Assembly: GCF_031143425.1 (NCBI RefSeq)
Contig: NC_090445.1
Span: 820,792,817 to 820,856,816 of the forward strand
Length of the DNA: 64,000 bases
Reading direction: 5' to 3'
From: Pleurodeles waltl
Taxonomy: Eukaryota; Chordata; Amphibia; Caudata; Salamandridae
Positions 23,237-36,134 of the stretch are shown one piece after another. Within the stretch, counting starts at the first letter, position 1; every line of letters begins with the position of its first letter. Below the pieces are notes generated by a model that made no database searches, was not told where the DNA came from, and saw only the letters and a program-made list of their open reading frames with translations. The position numbers were made by a program, and so were the translations under genes.

Positions 23237-24690
23237 AAGCAGTACATAGGCTTCTACACGGATTATTCTTGGGTTATAATGGGGGAAAGCTCCAAGACGT
23301 GAGATGGTTCTGCATTATAGAAATCAATGTGTATGAGGCAGAGAGATTTAAATCGGATTATTTGTGTAACTGGGAGCCAGTGCAACTGACTCTGGAACTG
23401 AGTTACATGATCGCATTTTCCTAGGTTCCTGGCAAGCAGAACTGCAAAGTTCTGGATTCCTTGAAGTTGAGCAATAAAGTATTCCGGAAGGCCTCAACAG
23501 AGGATAGTACAATATCTAATCCTTGAAAGGACTATGGTTGAGACCACCTTGCCCTGAAGACGGCGAGGTAAGAAAGAAAGGATTTTTTTGGAGATGCAGA
23601 ACATGAAAGCAGGCTGGGGAAATGCCATAAACCCGAGATCTTACATTTAGGTACATCACTGTTTAGCAATGTGTGTTCACTTGACATTCTGACATAGTGT
23701 TCTCTGTTTCTTGCGGGTATTTCTGCCATAACACAACCTTTCTCTGTCGCTTTGTTGCCTCTGTATAATCAGAAACTTACTCTAAGGCTGGATATGTATA
23801 CAGTACGTTAGTGCTGGACGGAATTTGAATAGTAGTTGTATTTTGTGGAAGTAATGCCATAGTTGAATCATTTGTTGTATATTAATATGAGTTGCTCCAC
23901 ATTTGAATTCACATATTTGTATTAGCATGAAGCAATTACAAGTGAAACAAAATTGTTATGATGTGTTTAATGTGTTATCATTATGTTTATTGTGTGCTCA
24001 TATTTTTATTATTTGACACCACACAAGGCGAGAAGTGCACTGTTTATTTTGTATGACAAAATATTCCTGAAGAAGTCACTGGAGGAAGCCTTTGGCCACT
24101 TTCCAAGGATCTTCTGCTGGCATACTGTATTGCATTCAGTCATGATTTTTTTTCTGTTATATATGTAACTAATGTTCTGACACCTCCGGATGACATTAGA
24201 TCAGAAGGGGTGAAACAGTATTCATGTAACAGTTTAATGCTATGATGGTAGGGTTATGTGACATTTTTAAATATTGTAATGTGATTTGTTAGATTTAGAA
24301 TACTTTGGCTTGCACCCTGCTGACTTTGCAATTTCCATCATTTTCAATGCTACAATGAACTCAGTAAACCCTCGAATTTGTGGTGTGAGCCAGCAATATC
24401 TTTTGTCCCTACCATTGATGCTGCTCGATTTTTCTTTTAATGATTTTATGCACATTTGAGAGTTGGGGACTGAATTAATTGTTGGTGGAAAGGGAGCTCT
24501 GTCGCACTAGCTATGGAGTTCCCTCCCTGCCAGCACAGTGGTCCGCCCTCCCAATTTATATGCAGGTGGACCATAGGTTTGGCTACGGCTGTGACTACTC
24601 TGTCACCAATGTAGCAAACATTCTCTGACAGCTTGACTGAGTAAGAGCTGTTGGGGAATTGGCTATATGTCTGTGTGCCTAATTAGAATG
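23237..24690. other. STN1 intron, unassigned
   Basis: No exon or transposon structure recognised. Short ORFs here are chance frames. Confidence 0.4.
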
Positions 24691-25085
24691 GGTGGATATA
24701 TCGCCATTTGTTACTGTCCGTCATGGCCAGGCAAACCTTGGTGGTAAAGAACAGTAAAAAACAAACTGCCCCCTCCCCATGGGAGATGACTAACATGGCA
24801 CGAAGGCATGATCTTTTATATTTCCAAAAAGAAAATTCCACTTTGGGATTTTCTTTTTAAAACTAAAAAAGAAACCGGTTTGGTGCAAGGTGATGAAGGC
24901 CTGCTCCACACTGCAAAAAGCATTGACGGGAACCGCCGAAAAAGCAGTTCCTGGCAATGCTCTAGAAATGACCGCCAGCTTGGCAGTCATTTTTACAATT
25001 GGTGGGTGTTATTTCCATCAGGGTGAAAAAGTAACATACTCACTCTTCCTGTTGGAGAAAGGGGTCTCCCATCGGAATTTAGATA
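24690..25085. mobile_element. Probable hairpin-rich MITE, ends not defined
   Basis: Three serial hairpins lie close together: 24826-24839/24846-24858 (about 13 bp), 24921-24936/24944-24959 (16 bp, three mismatches) and 24968-24977/24981-24990 (10 bp, one mismatch). This is the same architecture as in the elements at 1989 and 13552. Terminal repeats and target duplication were not identified. Confidence 0.45.
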
Positions 25086-25349
25086 GACCCTTAGTCTATT
25101 TTTTGTGATTTTGCTTATTATTGCGTTGTAACTGTAACAGATGGTGTTAATAGCAATTGATTTCTTGTACCTACTTCATGTCTTGCACATTAAATTTTAA
25201 TATACCTTCATGTTTTTTTTCTGATTACTGATCTCGAACTCCTTTTTTGAGTCAGCTATGTTATGCAAATTTGTAGATGACAGGGTATCTTGGCGCTGAG
25301 CAGGTGTCAGTCTAACCAAACCTAGGACCTCGTGGGATTACTAAAAAAG
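25086..25349. other. Unassigned intronic sequence
   Basis: AT-rich, no feature recognised. Confidence 0.4.
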
Positions 25350-27665
25350 CTAGTTCTTCAGCTTTTTGCAGAATTCAGGATGTGAAGAGGAGGCCCTTAT
25401 ATGTAGTGCCAAATTTGACAACCAATAAAAGCATTTATAAAAACATGTGTAGCAGCTGATTGTACCACGCTTTAGGAGCAATGTTGAAGAAGGTTTGACC
25501 ACTGTGTCTGGAATGTGTGTAGGTAGGAATCCGTACAAGTACAGGTGTCTGGAATGTTTGTGAAAGCAGATACATTTGTTGAGGTATGCTAGGCCATTGT
25601 TAAGTAGCGTCTTCAATAGTGTGGGTGATGAGTTTGAATTGTGTGTTTTTGTGTACGGAGAGCCAGTGAAGCTCCTTCATGTGTGGTGTGATGCGAGTGT
25701 GGCATGAGAGGCTGAGAGTAATTCTGGATGCCAAGTTCTGAATGATCTGTAGGCTTCTGGTGAGTTTGTTTTTATCGTGACATAAAGAGTGCTCCTGCAG
25801 TCCAGCTTGCTTGTGATGATGGCATGCGTGACAATTTTTCGAGTGGTGATTGGGAGCCGTTGGAAAATCTTCCTCAGCATCTTCATGGTACAGAAGCATA
25901 AGGCGTTGACTTGGGCAATCAAGCGGAGTTTGCTGTTGATGATGATCTGTAGGTTCTTGGAATTGCTGGGTGTCAGTCCTAGCTCTGCTGGCCACCAGAT
26001 AGAGTCCCACCCCACAGTGAGGTGATCTTCCAGAAGGTCATGAGTTTGGTCTTGTCGGTGTTTAGCTTCAAATGGTTGGTCTTCATCCAGTGGGCATTTT
26101 CGGTCATTCAGGCATTTAACTTGATCTGGGTACTAGGCATCTTACCTGTGAGGGAGAGAATATGTTGTGTGTCGTCGATGTAGGAGAGGATGTTGATGTT
26201 CTGAGAGCGTATGATGCTGGCTAAAAGAATCATGTATGTATTGAAGAAGATCACGCTGAGGGAGGATCCTTGCAGAACTCTACAGATGAGGTCACAGGCA
26301 TCTGAGGTGTATAGTGCCGGGCTGATTGACTGGGTCCTTCCAGTCAGGAAGAAGCAGATCCATAGGGTTGCGTGTCCTTGGATTCCGATGTTGTGGAAGA
26401 ATTGCATTAGGATCGAGTGGAAGACCATATCAAACACTGTGGAGAGCTCCAGGAAGATTAGGGCCATGTCTTTTCTGCATAGAGTCATGCTAATGTTATC
26501 CAGGGTGGCAATGAGGGCTGTTTCCAGAGCTGTGATAGGATCTGAAGTGGTGTCAAGGAGTTGATGGTTGTTGAGGGGTTTAGTAAGGCGTCTGTTGGTG
26601 ATTTTCTCTATGACCTTGACTGGGAGTGGCAGCTGGGAGATCAGTCTGTAGTTGGGAACATTGAGGATCCTCAGAAGGTTTCTTCCATGTTTCGAAGTGC
26701 CAGGGAAGGTCACGGTGGAGGCATTCAAATTTTGTGTAAGCATGGCACTGATGGGCTGCAGACCTCTGGAGTGGACATGGTGGGGGGTGGAGGTACAATG
26801 GGGCCATTAAGAGGATGGATTTTATGGTAGCAGCAGTTTCCTCTGGGCTGGTGATGGGCCATGTTGTTAGCATTGGTTCTTTAGATAAAAGCAGGTGACA
26901 TTTGGTGAGGTCTGTTGGATCTGACTGCGAGTAATGGTGGTGATTTTGTTGCTGAAGAATTGAGAGAGATTATTGCAGAGATTCTGCAAAGGGGTTATTG
27001 AGTTGGAGGCTGTCGCAGGTGAGGTGAAATCCTTTACAATGGCAAATACTTCTTTTCTTCTGCTGGTACTGGCATCTATACAGTCCACCAGAGCAGCTTT
27101 TTTTGTGGTTTGGATCATTTGGTGGTAGGGTGAATTTGAACACGCTTCTGTCTGCATTGTCCTGTCTCTGTCTCCATTTGCGCTCAACTGTTTTGCAGTG
27201 GTGTGGTGTTTCACCAATCTGAGTTCCTCCACCTACCCACTGGCCTGAGGTTTAGATCTTGTTGTATTGTTGCGTTTGATGGGAGCCAGGGAGTCGGCCG
27301 AGGAAGTGATCCAAATGTTGAAATTCTTTATGGTTCTGGGGCGTCTGCTGCTGTGTTCAGGTCGATGGCTATTCGGAGCAATTTCCAGTCCTTGTCAGTG
27401 ATACTGTTCAGTTTCAGCTGGCTGGCTGGTCTGGCAGTGGACGAGAACAGCGATGCTGAACTTGATGAGAGTGTGGTCTTTCCAGGAGACTGGTGCGGGC
27501 TCATCGACTCTGTTTTCGAAATTTGAAAAAATAGTGTCCAGAAGGTGTCCTGTGATGTAAGTAGGTCCCTTCACCTTTTGGGTGAGGCCTAGGCTTTTAA
27601 GGCCTTCGATGAGTACTTTTGAGTTGGGTTTGGAGTGGTATTCCTGTCCTTTCTTTGACAGTCAT
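25350..27665 (-). mobile_element. CR1/L2-group LINE, 5'-truncated inside the endonuclease
   Basis: Read on the minus strand the order is: the C-terminal part of an APE-type endonuclease (27640-27430: a KGPTYITGHLLDTIFS block, then SWKDHTLIKF, where families usually have SDH), a linker (27230-26900), the RT (26743-26108) and the C-terminal region (26010-25600: LRKIFQRLP, TSKLDCRSTLY and LHWLSV motifs). This order and the LHWLPV-like end are typical of the CR1/L2/Rex group. The 5' end falls within the endonuclease near 27665. The 3' end near 25350 is uncertain. Frameshifts between the blocks make it inactive. Confidence 0.8.
26108..26743 (-). pseudogene. CR1/L2-type reverse transcriptase segment
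   Basis: The open frame of 211 codons carries a NYRLISQLPLPVKVIEKI block (RT motif 1 region), LIFLELSTVFDMVFHSILM (motif A, where families have LDLSAAFDTVDH), a LQGSSLSVIFFNTYM block (motif B, usually PQGSVLSPLLFNIY) and SYIDDTQHI (YADD box with Ile). The Asp pair of the catalytic box is present, but motif A is altered and the enclosing element is truncated. It lies in the middle of the element at 25350-27665 and has no function of its own. Confidence 0.85.
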
Positions 27666-28059
27666 TTAATGCTATTTTTAATCTTGCCTCTAGGGACACA
27701 TGAAGTCAGACTTTGAGGTTAACATCATCCCCAACGACCCACAGTTTGCATGCATGTTCTACAGTTTTTGGACTGAAATGCCCTCTTTTTCAATTAACAC
27801 ACATTGAATGCTCCCAGTTTTCCATATAACGTATAAATATATGACTGTAAAATCTGCATTCTTATCAGAAGTCTAAAATCCTGCTGGTGTAGTCAATCAC
27901 TTTAAACTTTTACTTGAGGACATTTATGCTGTGTATTTATTCAGCATGTAACATTGGTGAAATTTCCCACACAACCAATCTGCTTTTTGCGAATCAGGGC
28001 TTCAGAGAACTGTAAATCTAAAATCTGATATATATAAAAGAGTGGGAAGCTGCTAGCCA
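27666..28059. other. Unassigned intronic sequence
   Basis: Contains an acceptor-like TTGCCTCTAG followed by a short open frame near 27694, which I tested as an STN1 exon and rejected. Nothing else was seen. Confidence 0.4.
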
Positions 28060-30079
28060 AGCTTCACTCTGTGGTTTTCTGATTGATACTTCTAACTGCA
28101 GATTCCTCACTGTAGAATATCCTCCAGGTGCCAGACTGGATCTAGAGATTTTTTGTAGTGGGATTCCACGCACCACTGGGTGGCATCATTGAACTCCACA
28201 TTTGCCCCATACCGCCCTGAAGTGACAGAGCAGAGCTGCATATCAGCGCTACCACTGAGTGCTGAGCTGTGCCCACTGAAAATGACAGGAATTCGAGCTG
28301 TCCTGCAACTGCAGGAAGCAGATTTTGGCCACGGATCTGAATGAGGTCTGTCTATAGTGCCTGGGCTCAGAACACTACTCTTGAATCATGTGATAAGTTC
28401 ATCCTCATACATCCGAAGACAATTTGAGACTGGGAGACAAAACACAATAAGACATCGCTGTTTTTGCATAGGAGGTATCAAGATGTAAGTCGCGGTCTGT
28501 CAAGGTCACCGGTCAGTGGGGAGATTCCTTAGCCATCATGCAGATATTTAGTGCATGGAATTGCAGGGGCCTTTGGCCAGTTTTGCACCAGCAGGTTCCT
28601 TCCTGTTGCCCTCTGTCTCATTAATACCCATTACCATGCCCGTCCTGTCTATACCGATTTCTACTCCGGCCGCATTAACCACGCTGAAGGGTGATCCAGT
28701 GCCAGTGCTCATGTCGGATCCCGAAACAGCTTCAGCACGAGCTCGACCAATGTCACACTGCAAAATTAAAAAAGCACATCTGACTGCTTAGCAGCCTGAC
28801 TCTAAGCCTGTGCGTCAGCTGTGTCATAGCTGTCATCAGAGACTCCTTTATCTTTTTAGTTCTGACTCTGTTCCAGAGGAGGGGGAACCACAGGCTATTG
28901 ATAAGGATAATAGTCTCCCTCTCACATTACACTGATCATGCCTTATACCTCGATTTATGAAAACCAGTGGACTTGATTCCTCCACTGACTCACTACCTGG
29001 GCAACCAACGGAATCACGGTGGTGGTTTGGACAGTAGTCGAGATGGTAGAATTGCAGCTGCCCTTTTATTGAGACTAAAATAAATATTTTGACTGAACTC
29101 CTTCAGCCGCAGCAAGCAACATCTAAGCCCCCACTTCCATTTAATGATGCCCTTGCAGGTACTGTGATGTCCGCCTGGTTGAAACCATGTTCTTGCCTGC
29201 CTGTAAACAGGCAGGGGCCAGAAGTCATAGGACAATTCCCGGTGACCCAGATTTTCTCACCAAACACCCTACTCCTAATAGTCATAGTGTGCAGGCCTTA
29301 AATATGTGAATTTCAATTGATTTCCCACCACTCCTCGCTTATAGAGAGTCTAAAAGGATTGATGCCTGTGGAAAACACGTGCTCTTTCACCAGACTTCAC
29401 TGTGGTCTTGCTATGCTGTCTGTCTATTGTGCTGATACATCGACTCCCTTTAAAACATGGCCTGCGAGATATTGCCAGCAGTCCCAGAAGACATTAGGGT
29501 CTCTTTGGCCCAAACGATACATGATGGGCAACACGCATCCAGATATGTTATCCTTGCAGGGTTTTTTTTTACTTTGATTTTGCAAAGTAAAGGAACTAGC
29601 TGTTGGCATCTTTCAATTCCTGCTCCAGTTTCTTAAATTTAGGGGCTACTCCAGAGGTCTGGTGTATATACACAGAGACATCCTTCTCAATGAGTGATGT
29701 AACAGAGTCCTTTCAGTGCAGCGGACACGGATATAGCAGGCAACCGTGCAGGCCAGCAGGGGTACCAGTCTTCCAAATCCTCATCTCCACAACAACAGTC
29801 AGCAAATCACTTTAGTTTTCCCTTGTTGGCACAAGCACAGCCAGTAGGAGAAAGGATCTGGGACTTCATTTTTGGTTGGCAATTCTATCACATCTGACAG
29901 ATGGGTGATGCAAATTATTCAATAAGGTTATGCTGTGTCATTTCTTTCCCTCCCCCCCCCCATTATCCCTCCACACCAAGATGGATTTCTTAAGAGCAGG
30001 TGTCCATGCTGCTACAGGAAGTATGCCTGTTGCTAACCAAAGGTGCCATAGAAAGGGTACTGGAGTTGGAGAAAGGCGG
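28060..30079 (+). mobile_element. DIRS element, left part: terminal region, Gag-like ORF and start of RT
   Basis: This is the 5' piece of a DIRS-type tyrosine-recombinase retroelement whose other piece starts at 45194. The noncoding leader (28060-28540) has the CTGATTGATACTTCTAACTGC and GCAGATTCCTCAC phrases that I associate with salamander DIRS termini. A Gag-like region follows (28555-29600). Translated in pieces it gives PPLPFNDALAGTVMSAWLKP, a CLPVNR block, ESKRIDACGKHVLFHQ, and a TIHDGQ-like block. The RT N-terminus (30000-30079) reads LLLTKGAIERVLELEKG. Stops and frameshifts are scattered throughout. The piece ends exactly where the minus-strand LTR begins. Confidence 0.75.
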
Positions 30080-31739
30080 TGTGAGAAATTGGATTGTTTG
30101 TTTTCTAGGATGTGATTCCCGGTCAGGCAGCAACCACAGTTCTTGTCACAGTAAGGCACAAGCGAATCCAAAATTACCCTGTGCTCACCCTCTGGTAACT
30201 TGACACATAGCAGTCCTAACTTGGAAGCAATGTGTAAAGTGTTTGTGCAACACGTCCTACAGTAAAACAGTAAAACACCATACAAAAAGGATCCCACATC
30301 AGGTTAGAAAATTAGAATTTAGTTTAATAAATAAAACAAGACCAAATCGACAAAAATCCAATAAGTTGAACTTGAGTTAAGAATTTTTAGAAATAAACTG
30401 TGAAACAGCACTCAGAAGCCAAAAGCACCAACTGGGGATATTTCTTCATGCCAGACCAGGACAAAGTCAAATGTTACTGCCGACCATGATGGAGTGTGGG
30501 CCAGCTACAGGGACCATGTAGGCCCGCCGAACCAACATATCTTAAATCCTGGTTGTGGAGCGTTGCATTGGTTCCGAACCAGGTCATTGAGGTGATACAT
30601 TGATTTTACCCATGCAGTACAGAAAATGCGTCGAAGCTCCCCAAGCAGCGACGAAGTTGCATTGGTGGTAAGATATGGTGGAATTCGGGTACGGGTTCCT
30701 GCTGTGTCAACGTTGAGGCAATGCATTGATTCCGATGGGCGCAGAGACTACGATGCGGAGTGTCGTCATCAAGACTGTCGTCGACAAGGGTATGAGAACC
30801 TTGTGCTGAAGAAAGTGCTGCAGCATCAGTTCTGAAGGTGATGCGGTCCAGTCCTTCTCACTCCCAGCAAGAGGGCAGCAGGCACAGGTCAGCACAGCAG
30901 AACTGGAATACAATAAACAGCGATTCAGCAGAGTTACAGGTCTTTAGCAACACAGCAGTCCTTTTTGGCAGCGTGTCCACAGGTCCAGAAGTGTACTGAA
31001 GTGGTGGTGTTAGAGGTCCAGTACTTGTACCCAGTTGGGCCTTTGAAGTGGGAGAGATTTCAGAGACATGCCTTTGAAGTGCACAGACTCCTTTCCCTTC
31101 CTGCTGTGGCTCCAGACCCAATAATTGGGGTTATGCAGCCCTTTGAGTGTGGACAAGACAGCCTGATCAGGCGTAAGTGAGGCTGTGCCCAACCCCTCCC
31201 ACCCATCCTGCCCAGGATGGTCCATTGAGGCCCGTCAGGTCACACCTTAGCTCCCATTATTTGTGGCTGTCTAGGAGGAATATGCAAAGTTCAGCTGTCA
31301 CCCTACGCAGGACTTGTGATCAGAGACAGGCAGTAAGCACCAAATGGTTAAAGTAAGAAAATGCCAACTTTCTAAATGTGGCATTTTCAGAATCACAATT
31401 TAAAATTAGATTTTACGATAAGTTGTGATTTTAAATTGTGATTCCAGAGACACCAAACTCAAAACGTTTATCTCTTCCATATTGTGCATTGCAATTATAA
31501 GATGTAATAAGTTTAGCCCAATGTTAATAAATGGGAGATATAGGGCTTGCAGTAGTGAAAACGAATTTACAAATTTTTCACTACCAGCACATGTAAAGCT
31601 TAAAAGTACATGGCTAACTTTTTAAATACTGCACCCTGCTCTCGGGGCTGTCTGGGGCCTATCTTAGGGGTGACATATGTATTAAAAAGGACGCTTTGGG
31701 TCTAGCAAAATGTTTATTTTTCCAGGTCGACATGGCAGT
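30080..31739 (-). mobile_element. Solo LTR (-), first part, 3' end
   Basis: It begins with TGTGAGAAATTGG, the reverse complement of the 3' end of the LTR at 52449-53804 (CCAATTTCTCACA). Toward 31739 it follows the LTR backwards, for example TAAGAAAATGCCAACTTTCT at about 31357 against the inverted 41950 region. It stops at the TTAA used by the piggyBac-like element and continues at 44853. Together the two parts make an LTR of about 2.0 kb with no internal region, so it is a solo LTR. The 5-bp flanks GGCGG (30075-30079) and GATGG (45194-45198) look like a worn target duplication. The AT-poor part around 30500-30830 takes the place of the GC-rich minisatellite of the related LTR at 41238. Confidence 0.78.
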
Positions 31740-33785
31740 TTACTCGCTTTACTGCAAGGCCTTTTCCACCTCAGTTGCCGAGCCTTTTTTGACTATTTGG
31801 GGTTGTTCGCGCTTAGGCCCTCATAAGCTATCCACGCCAAATTTGCGTCCTTTTTTTCCAACATCCTAGGGATTCTAAAGATACCCAGAGTTAGTAGGTG
31901 TCCCTGGAGGAGAGCAAGAAATTAGCCAAAATACAGCTAAAATTTTCCTTTTTTTCAGAAAAAAGTGCTGCAGGAGAAAGCATGTGTTTTTTTCCCTGAA
32001 AATGGCATCAACAAAGCGTTTGTGTTGCTAAAATCACCATCTTCCCAGGTTTCAGTAACAGGCAGACTTAAATCAGAAAAACACATTTTTCAACACAATT
32101 TTGGCATATTACTGGGACATACCCCATTTTTACTATTTTATGTGCTTTCAGCCTCCTTCCAGTTAGTGACAGAAATGGGTGTGAAACCAATGGTAGATCC
32201 CAGACAACTAAACATTTCTGCAACGCAGACAAGATTCTGAATTCAGCAAAGGGTCATTTGTATAGATCCTTCAAGGTTTTCCTGTAGAAAGTAACATCTG
32301 AAATAAAACAAAATATTGAAATTGAGTTTTAAAAAAACAGCTATTTCTGTCCACGTTTTCTTCTGTAACTTTTTCCAGCTATGGCAGATTTTTTGAAGCA
32401 ATATACAGTTACGTCTGCTGGACTCTTCTGGGTCCGGTGATATATAGGGCTTGTAGGTTCACCAAGAATGCTTGGTACCCAGAGCCAATAAATGAGCTGT
32501 ACCTTGAAATGGATTTTCATTGTACTGTATACCAGGTATATGGCAATTCATTTGGTGAAATATAAAGAGCGAAAAATGGGTATCAAGGAAACTTTGTAGT
32601 TCCAAGTTCGGCACAAGTAAGGTGTTGAGAAGCAGTGGTTATTTGCACATCTCTGAATTCCGGGGTCCCCATACTAGCATGTGAATTACTCTGCATTTCT
32701 CCAATAAACTTCTTTTTAACACACTGTCTTACATTTTGAAGGAAACAATGTAGAGAAAGACAAGGGGCAATAATACTTGTTCTTCTATTCTGTGATCCCC
32801 CAAGTCTCCCGATACAAATGGTACCTCACTTGTGTGGGTAGGCCTGGTGCTCGCAACAGGAAACCCAACATGGACACATCACATTTTTTCATTGAAATCT
32901 GACGTGTTTTTTGGAAAGTGTCTAGCTGTGGATTTTGGTGTCTAGCTCAGCCGGCACCTAGGGAAACATAGCAAGCCTGTGCATTTTCAAAAACTAGACG
33001 CCTATGGGAATCCAGGATGGGGTGACTTGTGGGGCTCTCACCAGGTTCTGTTACCCAGAATCCTTTGCAAACTTCAAAATTTGGCAAAAAAAACAAATTT
33101 TCCTCACATTTCAGTGATGGAAAGTTCTGAAATCTGAGGGGAGCCACAAACTTCCTTCCATCCAGAATTCCTCCAAGTCTCCTGATAAAAATGCTATCTC
33201 ACTTGTGGGGGTAGGTCTAATGCTTGCAACAGGAAATGCCCCAAAACAACCTGGACACATCACATTTTTCCAAAGAAAACTGACCTGTTTTTTGCAAAGT
33301 GCTTGGCTGTGGATTTTAGCCTCTAGCTCAGCAGGCACCTCAGGAAACTTAGCACACCTATAGATTTTTGAAAACTAGACACTTTGGGGAATTCAAAACG
33401 GGGTGACTTGTGGAGCTGTCTCCAGGTTCTGGCAATCAGAATCCTTTGCAAACCTCAAGATTTGTCTATAAAAACACTTTTCCCTCACATTTCGGTACTG
33501 CTGAGTTCTGGAATCTGAGAGGAGCTACAAACGTCCTCCATTTAGCATTCCCCCAAGTCTCCAACTAAAAATGATACCTCACTTGTGTTGGTAGGCCTAG
33601 TGCCTGGGACAGGAAACGCCCCAAAATGCAACATGGACACATCAGATTTTTACATTGAATACTGACGCATTTTGTGGAAAGTGCCTAGCTGTGGATTTTG
33701 GCCTCTAGCTCAACCGGCATCTAGGAAAACCTACAAACCAATGAATTTTTTAAAACTAGGCACCTAGGGGAACCTAGGATGGGGT

Positions 33786-33800
33786 AACTTGTGGCACTCT
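33786..33800. repeat. Left target-site duplication of the full-length L1
   Basis: AACTTGTGGCACTCT, repeated perfectly at 40974-40988. The unduplicated version of this site is seen in sibling units, such as GGGGTGACTTGTGGGGCTCT at about 33019. Confidence 0.95.
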
Positions 33801-33822
33801 GGGGAGGAGCCAAGATGGCCAC
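33801..33822 (+). promoter_or_regulatory. YY1-like site at the L1 transcription start
   Basis: The first 20 bases read GGGGAGGAGCCAAGATGGCC. CCAAGATGG (33810-33818) is a YY1 core. In human L1 the same kind of site, in nearly the same sequence and position, directs accurate transcription initiation at base 1. That it does so here is an inference. Confidence 0.7.
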
Positions 33823-35011
33823 CGAGTCGGACGCCTAACGAGGATCTCCGACTCGGACCTGGGTAAAGAATCCTGCAGGGCACTCCCGTGGAATGGAGGC
33901 AGTTCCCAGGTGGTGTGCGTCCGGTCCCCGGGAGGCGCATGAACCCGCGGGGCTGTTAGAGCCCGCATGGAGAGACTGAGCCGGCGAAGGAGCCGGAACA
34001 GAGGCGCAGCCACTGAGCCGCGAAATGGCGGCGCCCTGGAGCCCCGAGCCTCCGACGGGAGGAACCAGCAACCGGGAGTGGCGGAGGTAGGGAGCCGGGG
34101 GCCTTCGGGGCGGGGGAGCACTGGGGGTCGCGGCTGAGGCACCGGGGCGACTCTCCCCCCCCCCCCACAGCTGCATCGCTCTTTCTTCTTCCCCCTCCCC
34201 TTTTTGCCTCCCTCGGGCCGGCTGAACGGTGCGGTGAGCACCGGCGGACTACGCCACAGGGGGCGAGCCACTCCGATGCATCAAGCGGTGAGGGGGTCAC
34301 AGGAGAAAGTAGTTGTGTCCGGGCACGGCAGCCGGCCCGGACACTAAGAAATTTAAAGGGAGCTACATTCAGTGTGCAGTCAGAACCCCAAGGACGCTCA
34401 CTTGATCTGAGGGTGAGGCGCCCAAGCATTGCGGGGGGCAGGCCCCCCGTCATCTGGAAGCTGACCTCAACAGCTGCTTCCCCTCCCTTTCCCCCCCTCC
34501 CTCCAGGGACGGGGAGACGGGGTGGAGTGGGGAGGGTAAAGGGGGCAATACAGCAAGCAGATGAAAAACAGCAGAGAGGGGCAGCCCAACCAGAGGGCTC
34601 CCCCCCACCCCCTCCTTCTCCCCCCCCTGCACCCTCGTCGGACTTTCCTGTGTCGCACGAGCTGGGGCCTGCGGACACAAACGGAGGGGATATTGGTAGA
34701 GGAATATTGTGCTCACCAGGATTGCCCTGCCTCCCCCACCCACCCCACTCCCCACCGGGGGCTCAACACAGGGCGGACACTCTGCGGCGGCACCTGCGCT
34801 CGCCCGGGGACTGGAGCACCCAACTAGCAGCACCAAGATCCCCCCTCCCGACAGCTGCACTTGACCCAGCATACTCCTTTGCAGATTGAATAGAAAAGAA
34901 CGGACCAGGAACAGGGAATAGGGGCCTCAACAAGGTACACTACGCCGAAAGGTAGATTGGAACACAATTTAACTGACTCCTGCAAACGGGAAATATAGAA
35001 GAACAACAGCA
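33801..35011 (+). promoter_or_regulatory. L1 5' UTR, GC- and CpG-rich internal promoter region
   Basis: About 1.2 kb of GC-rich, CpG-dense sequence with C and G tracts (for example 34156-34167), in sharp contrast with the AT-rich surroundings. It should act as the internal promoter. Long ORFs on both strands here (up to 240 codons) reflect composition and have no family similarity. Translation of ORF1 begins at the ATG at 35012. Confidence 0.75.
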
Positions 35012-36134
35012 ATGGCCGGGAAATCCAAGTCAGCGAAACACCAAGAATGAACCGCGCCCGGCCCGTCGCCGCCCACTGACCATCAGCAACTCCTAACCTT
35101 GTAATCACTGGAAGTTACGCTTCAATCCCACTCTGTGCAGTTCGAAAAAGTGCTACAGGCAATCATGGACACTAAATCCACACTAGAACTAAAAATAGAC
35201 ACAGTGTCACAAGATCTAAACCTACTCAGAGTGGATCATCGGAACTTGACAGAGAGGGTGAAAACTACAGAGGATACCTTGAGCAAGACGACCCCCATGG
35301 CCTCGGACAACCGGAAACAACTCCAGCGCCTGGACGCAGAGGTGAAGATCCTATGGAGGCGCGCTGAGGAAGCGGAAAGCAGATCCCGTCGCAACAACAT
35401 CCGCTTTGTGGGGTTCCCCGAGCACCCAACAGAACTCAGAACTAATCATAGAACAGTGGCTAATTAAAGAAGTACTGAGCGGGGCCCCTTCGAAGTTCTT
35501 CTCTGTTGCGCGAGCGTATAGAATCCCGGGCAGACCGCCTCTACCGGGTCAACCTCCCAGACCATTAATAGTGAAGCTACTAAATTACAGAGACCGTGAT
35601 TTGATACTGCAGCAATTTCGCAGCAAAGGCCCATTCCGGCTGGAGGGATCAGTGGTCCATGCTTATCCAGACTTCACTCAGGAAGTACAGAAACAGCGAA
35701 ACTCCTATATGAAAGTCAAACAACGGCTCCGGGAACACAACATCACATATGCTCTTCTTTTCCCTGCCAAACTGAGGGTGATCTCTGAGGAACGTACCCA
35801 CGTGTTCACATCCCCCGAAGATGCTTGGACCTGGATGCATGCCAAAGGCATAGCAATGCCCAGTGAAGGAGCGAATGAAGAGGAGGAATGGACGCCCTCC
35901 ACATCGAGAAAACGCAATAAGAAACGCCACAAGGGACAGCCCACGGAGAAGCAAGCAGCAGAGGAAAGAGAAAAAGTACTAAAAGAAACTCCGTTATTAA
36001 TGCAGAACTCCTTCGAGACACTCAAGGCGCGCCACTCGGAGGGCTCGGACTCGGAATCAGCCAGCTCGGACTCCACAATTACAGAGACGCTCCGGGGCCC
36101 AGAGGTCACCCCCAGAACAGCAGATGAACTGTAA
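35012..36134 (+). pseudogene. L1 ORF1 (nucleic-acid-binding chaperone), broken
   Basis: ORF1 protein trimerises and coats L1 RNA. The frame starts at ATG 35012 (MAGKSKSAKHQE) and meets TGA at 35048 and TAA at 35102. It then runs through a coiled coil (about 35135-35380, with heptad-like TLELKIDTVSQDLNLLR and LTERVKTTEDTL), and an RRM core beginning RRNNIRFVGFPE (near 35389). A one-base frameshift falls at about 35410-35440. The rest of the RRM and the C-terminal domain (LIVKLLNYRDRDLILQQFR, then a YMKVKQRLREHNITYALLFP block) follow in the new frame, with an acidic, Ser-rich tail. Both stops could come from C-to-T changes at Arg or Gln codons. The GTG at 35135 is not a start. Confidence 0.88.

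Noticed and set aside
27694..27805. Possible next STN1 exon after an acceptor-like TTGCCTCTAG
   Set aside because: The frame in the required phase 0 is open for about 37 codons, but the translation (GHMKSDFEVN and on) does not match the STN1 region expected, and no good donor is visible before the stop.
33956..34678. Minus-strand ORF of 240 codons, and + ORF 34374-34889
   Set aside because: Both lie in the GC-rich L1 5' UTR, have Pro/Gly/Ser-rich composition typical of such DNA, and match no family.
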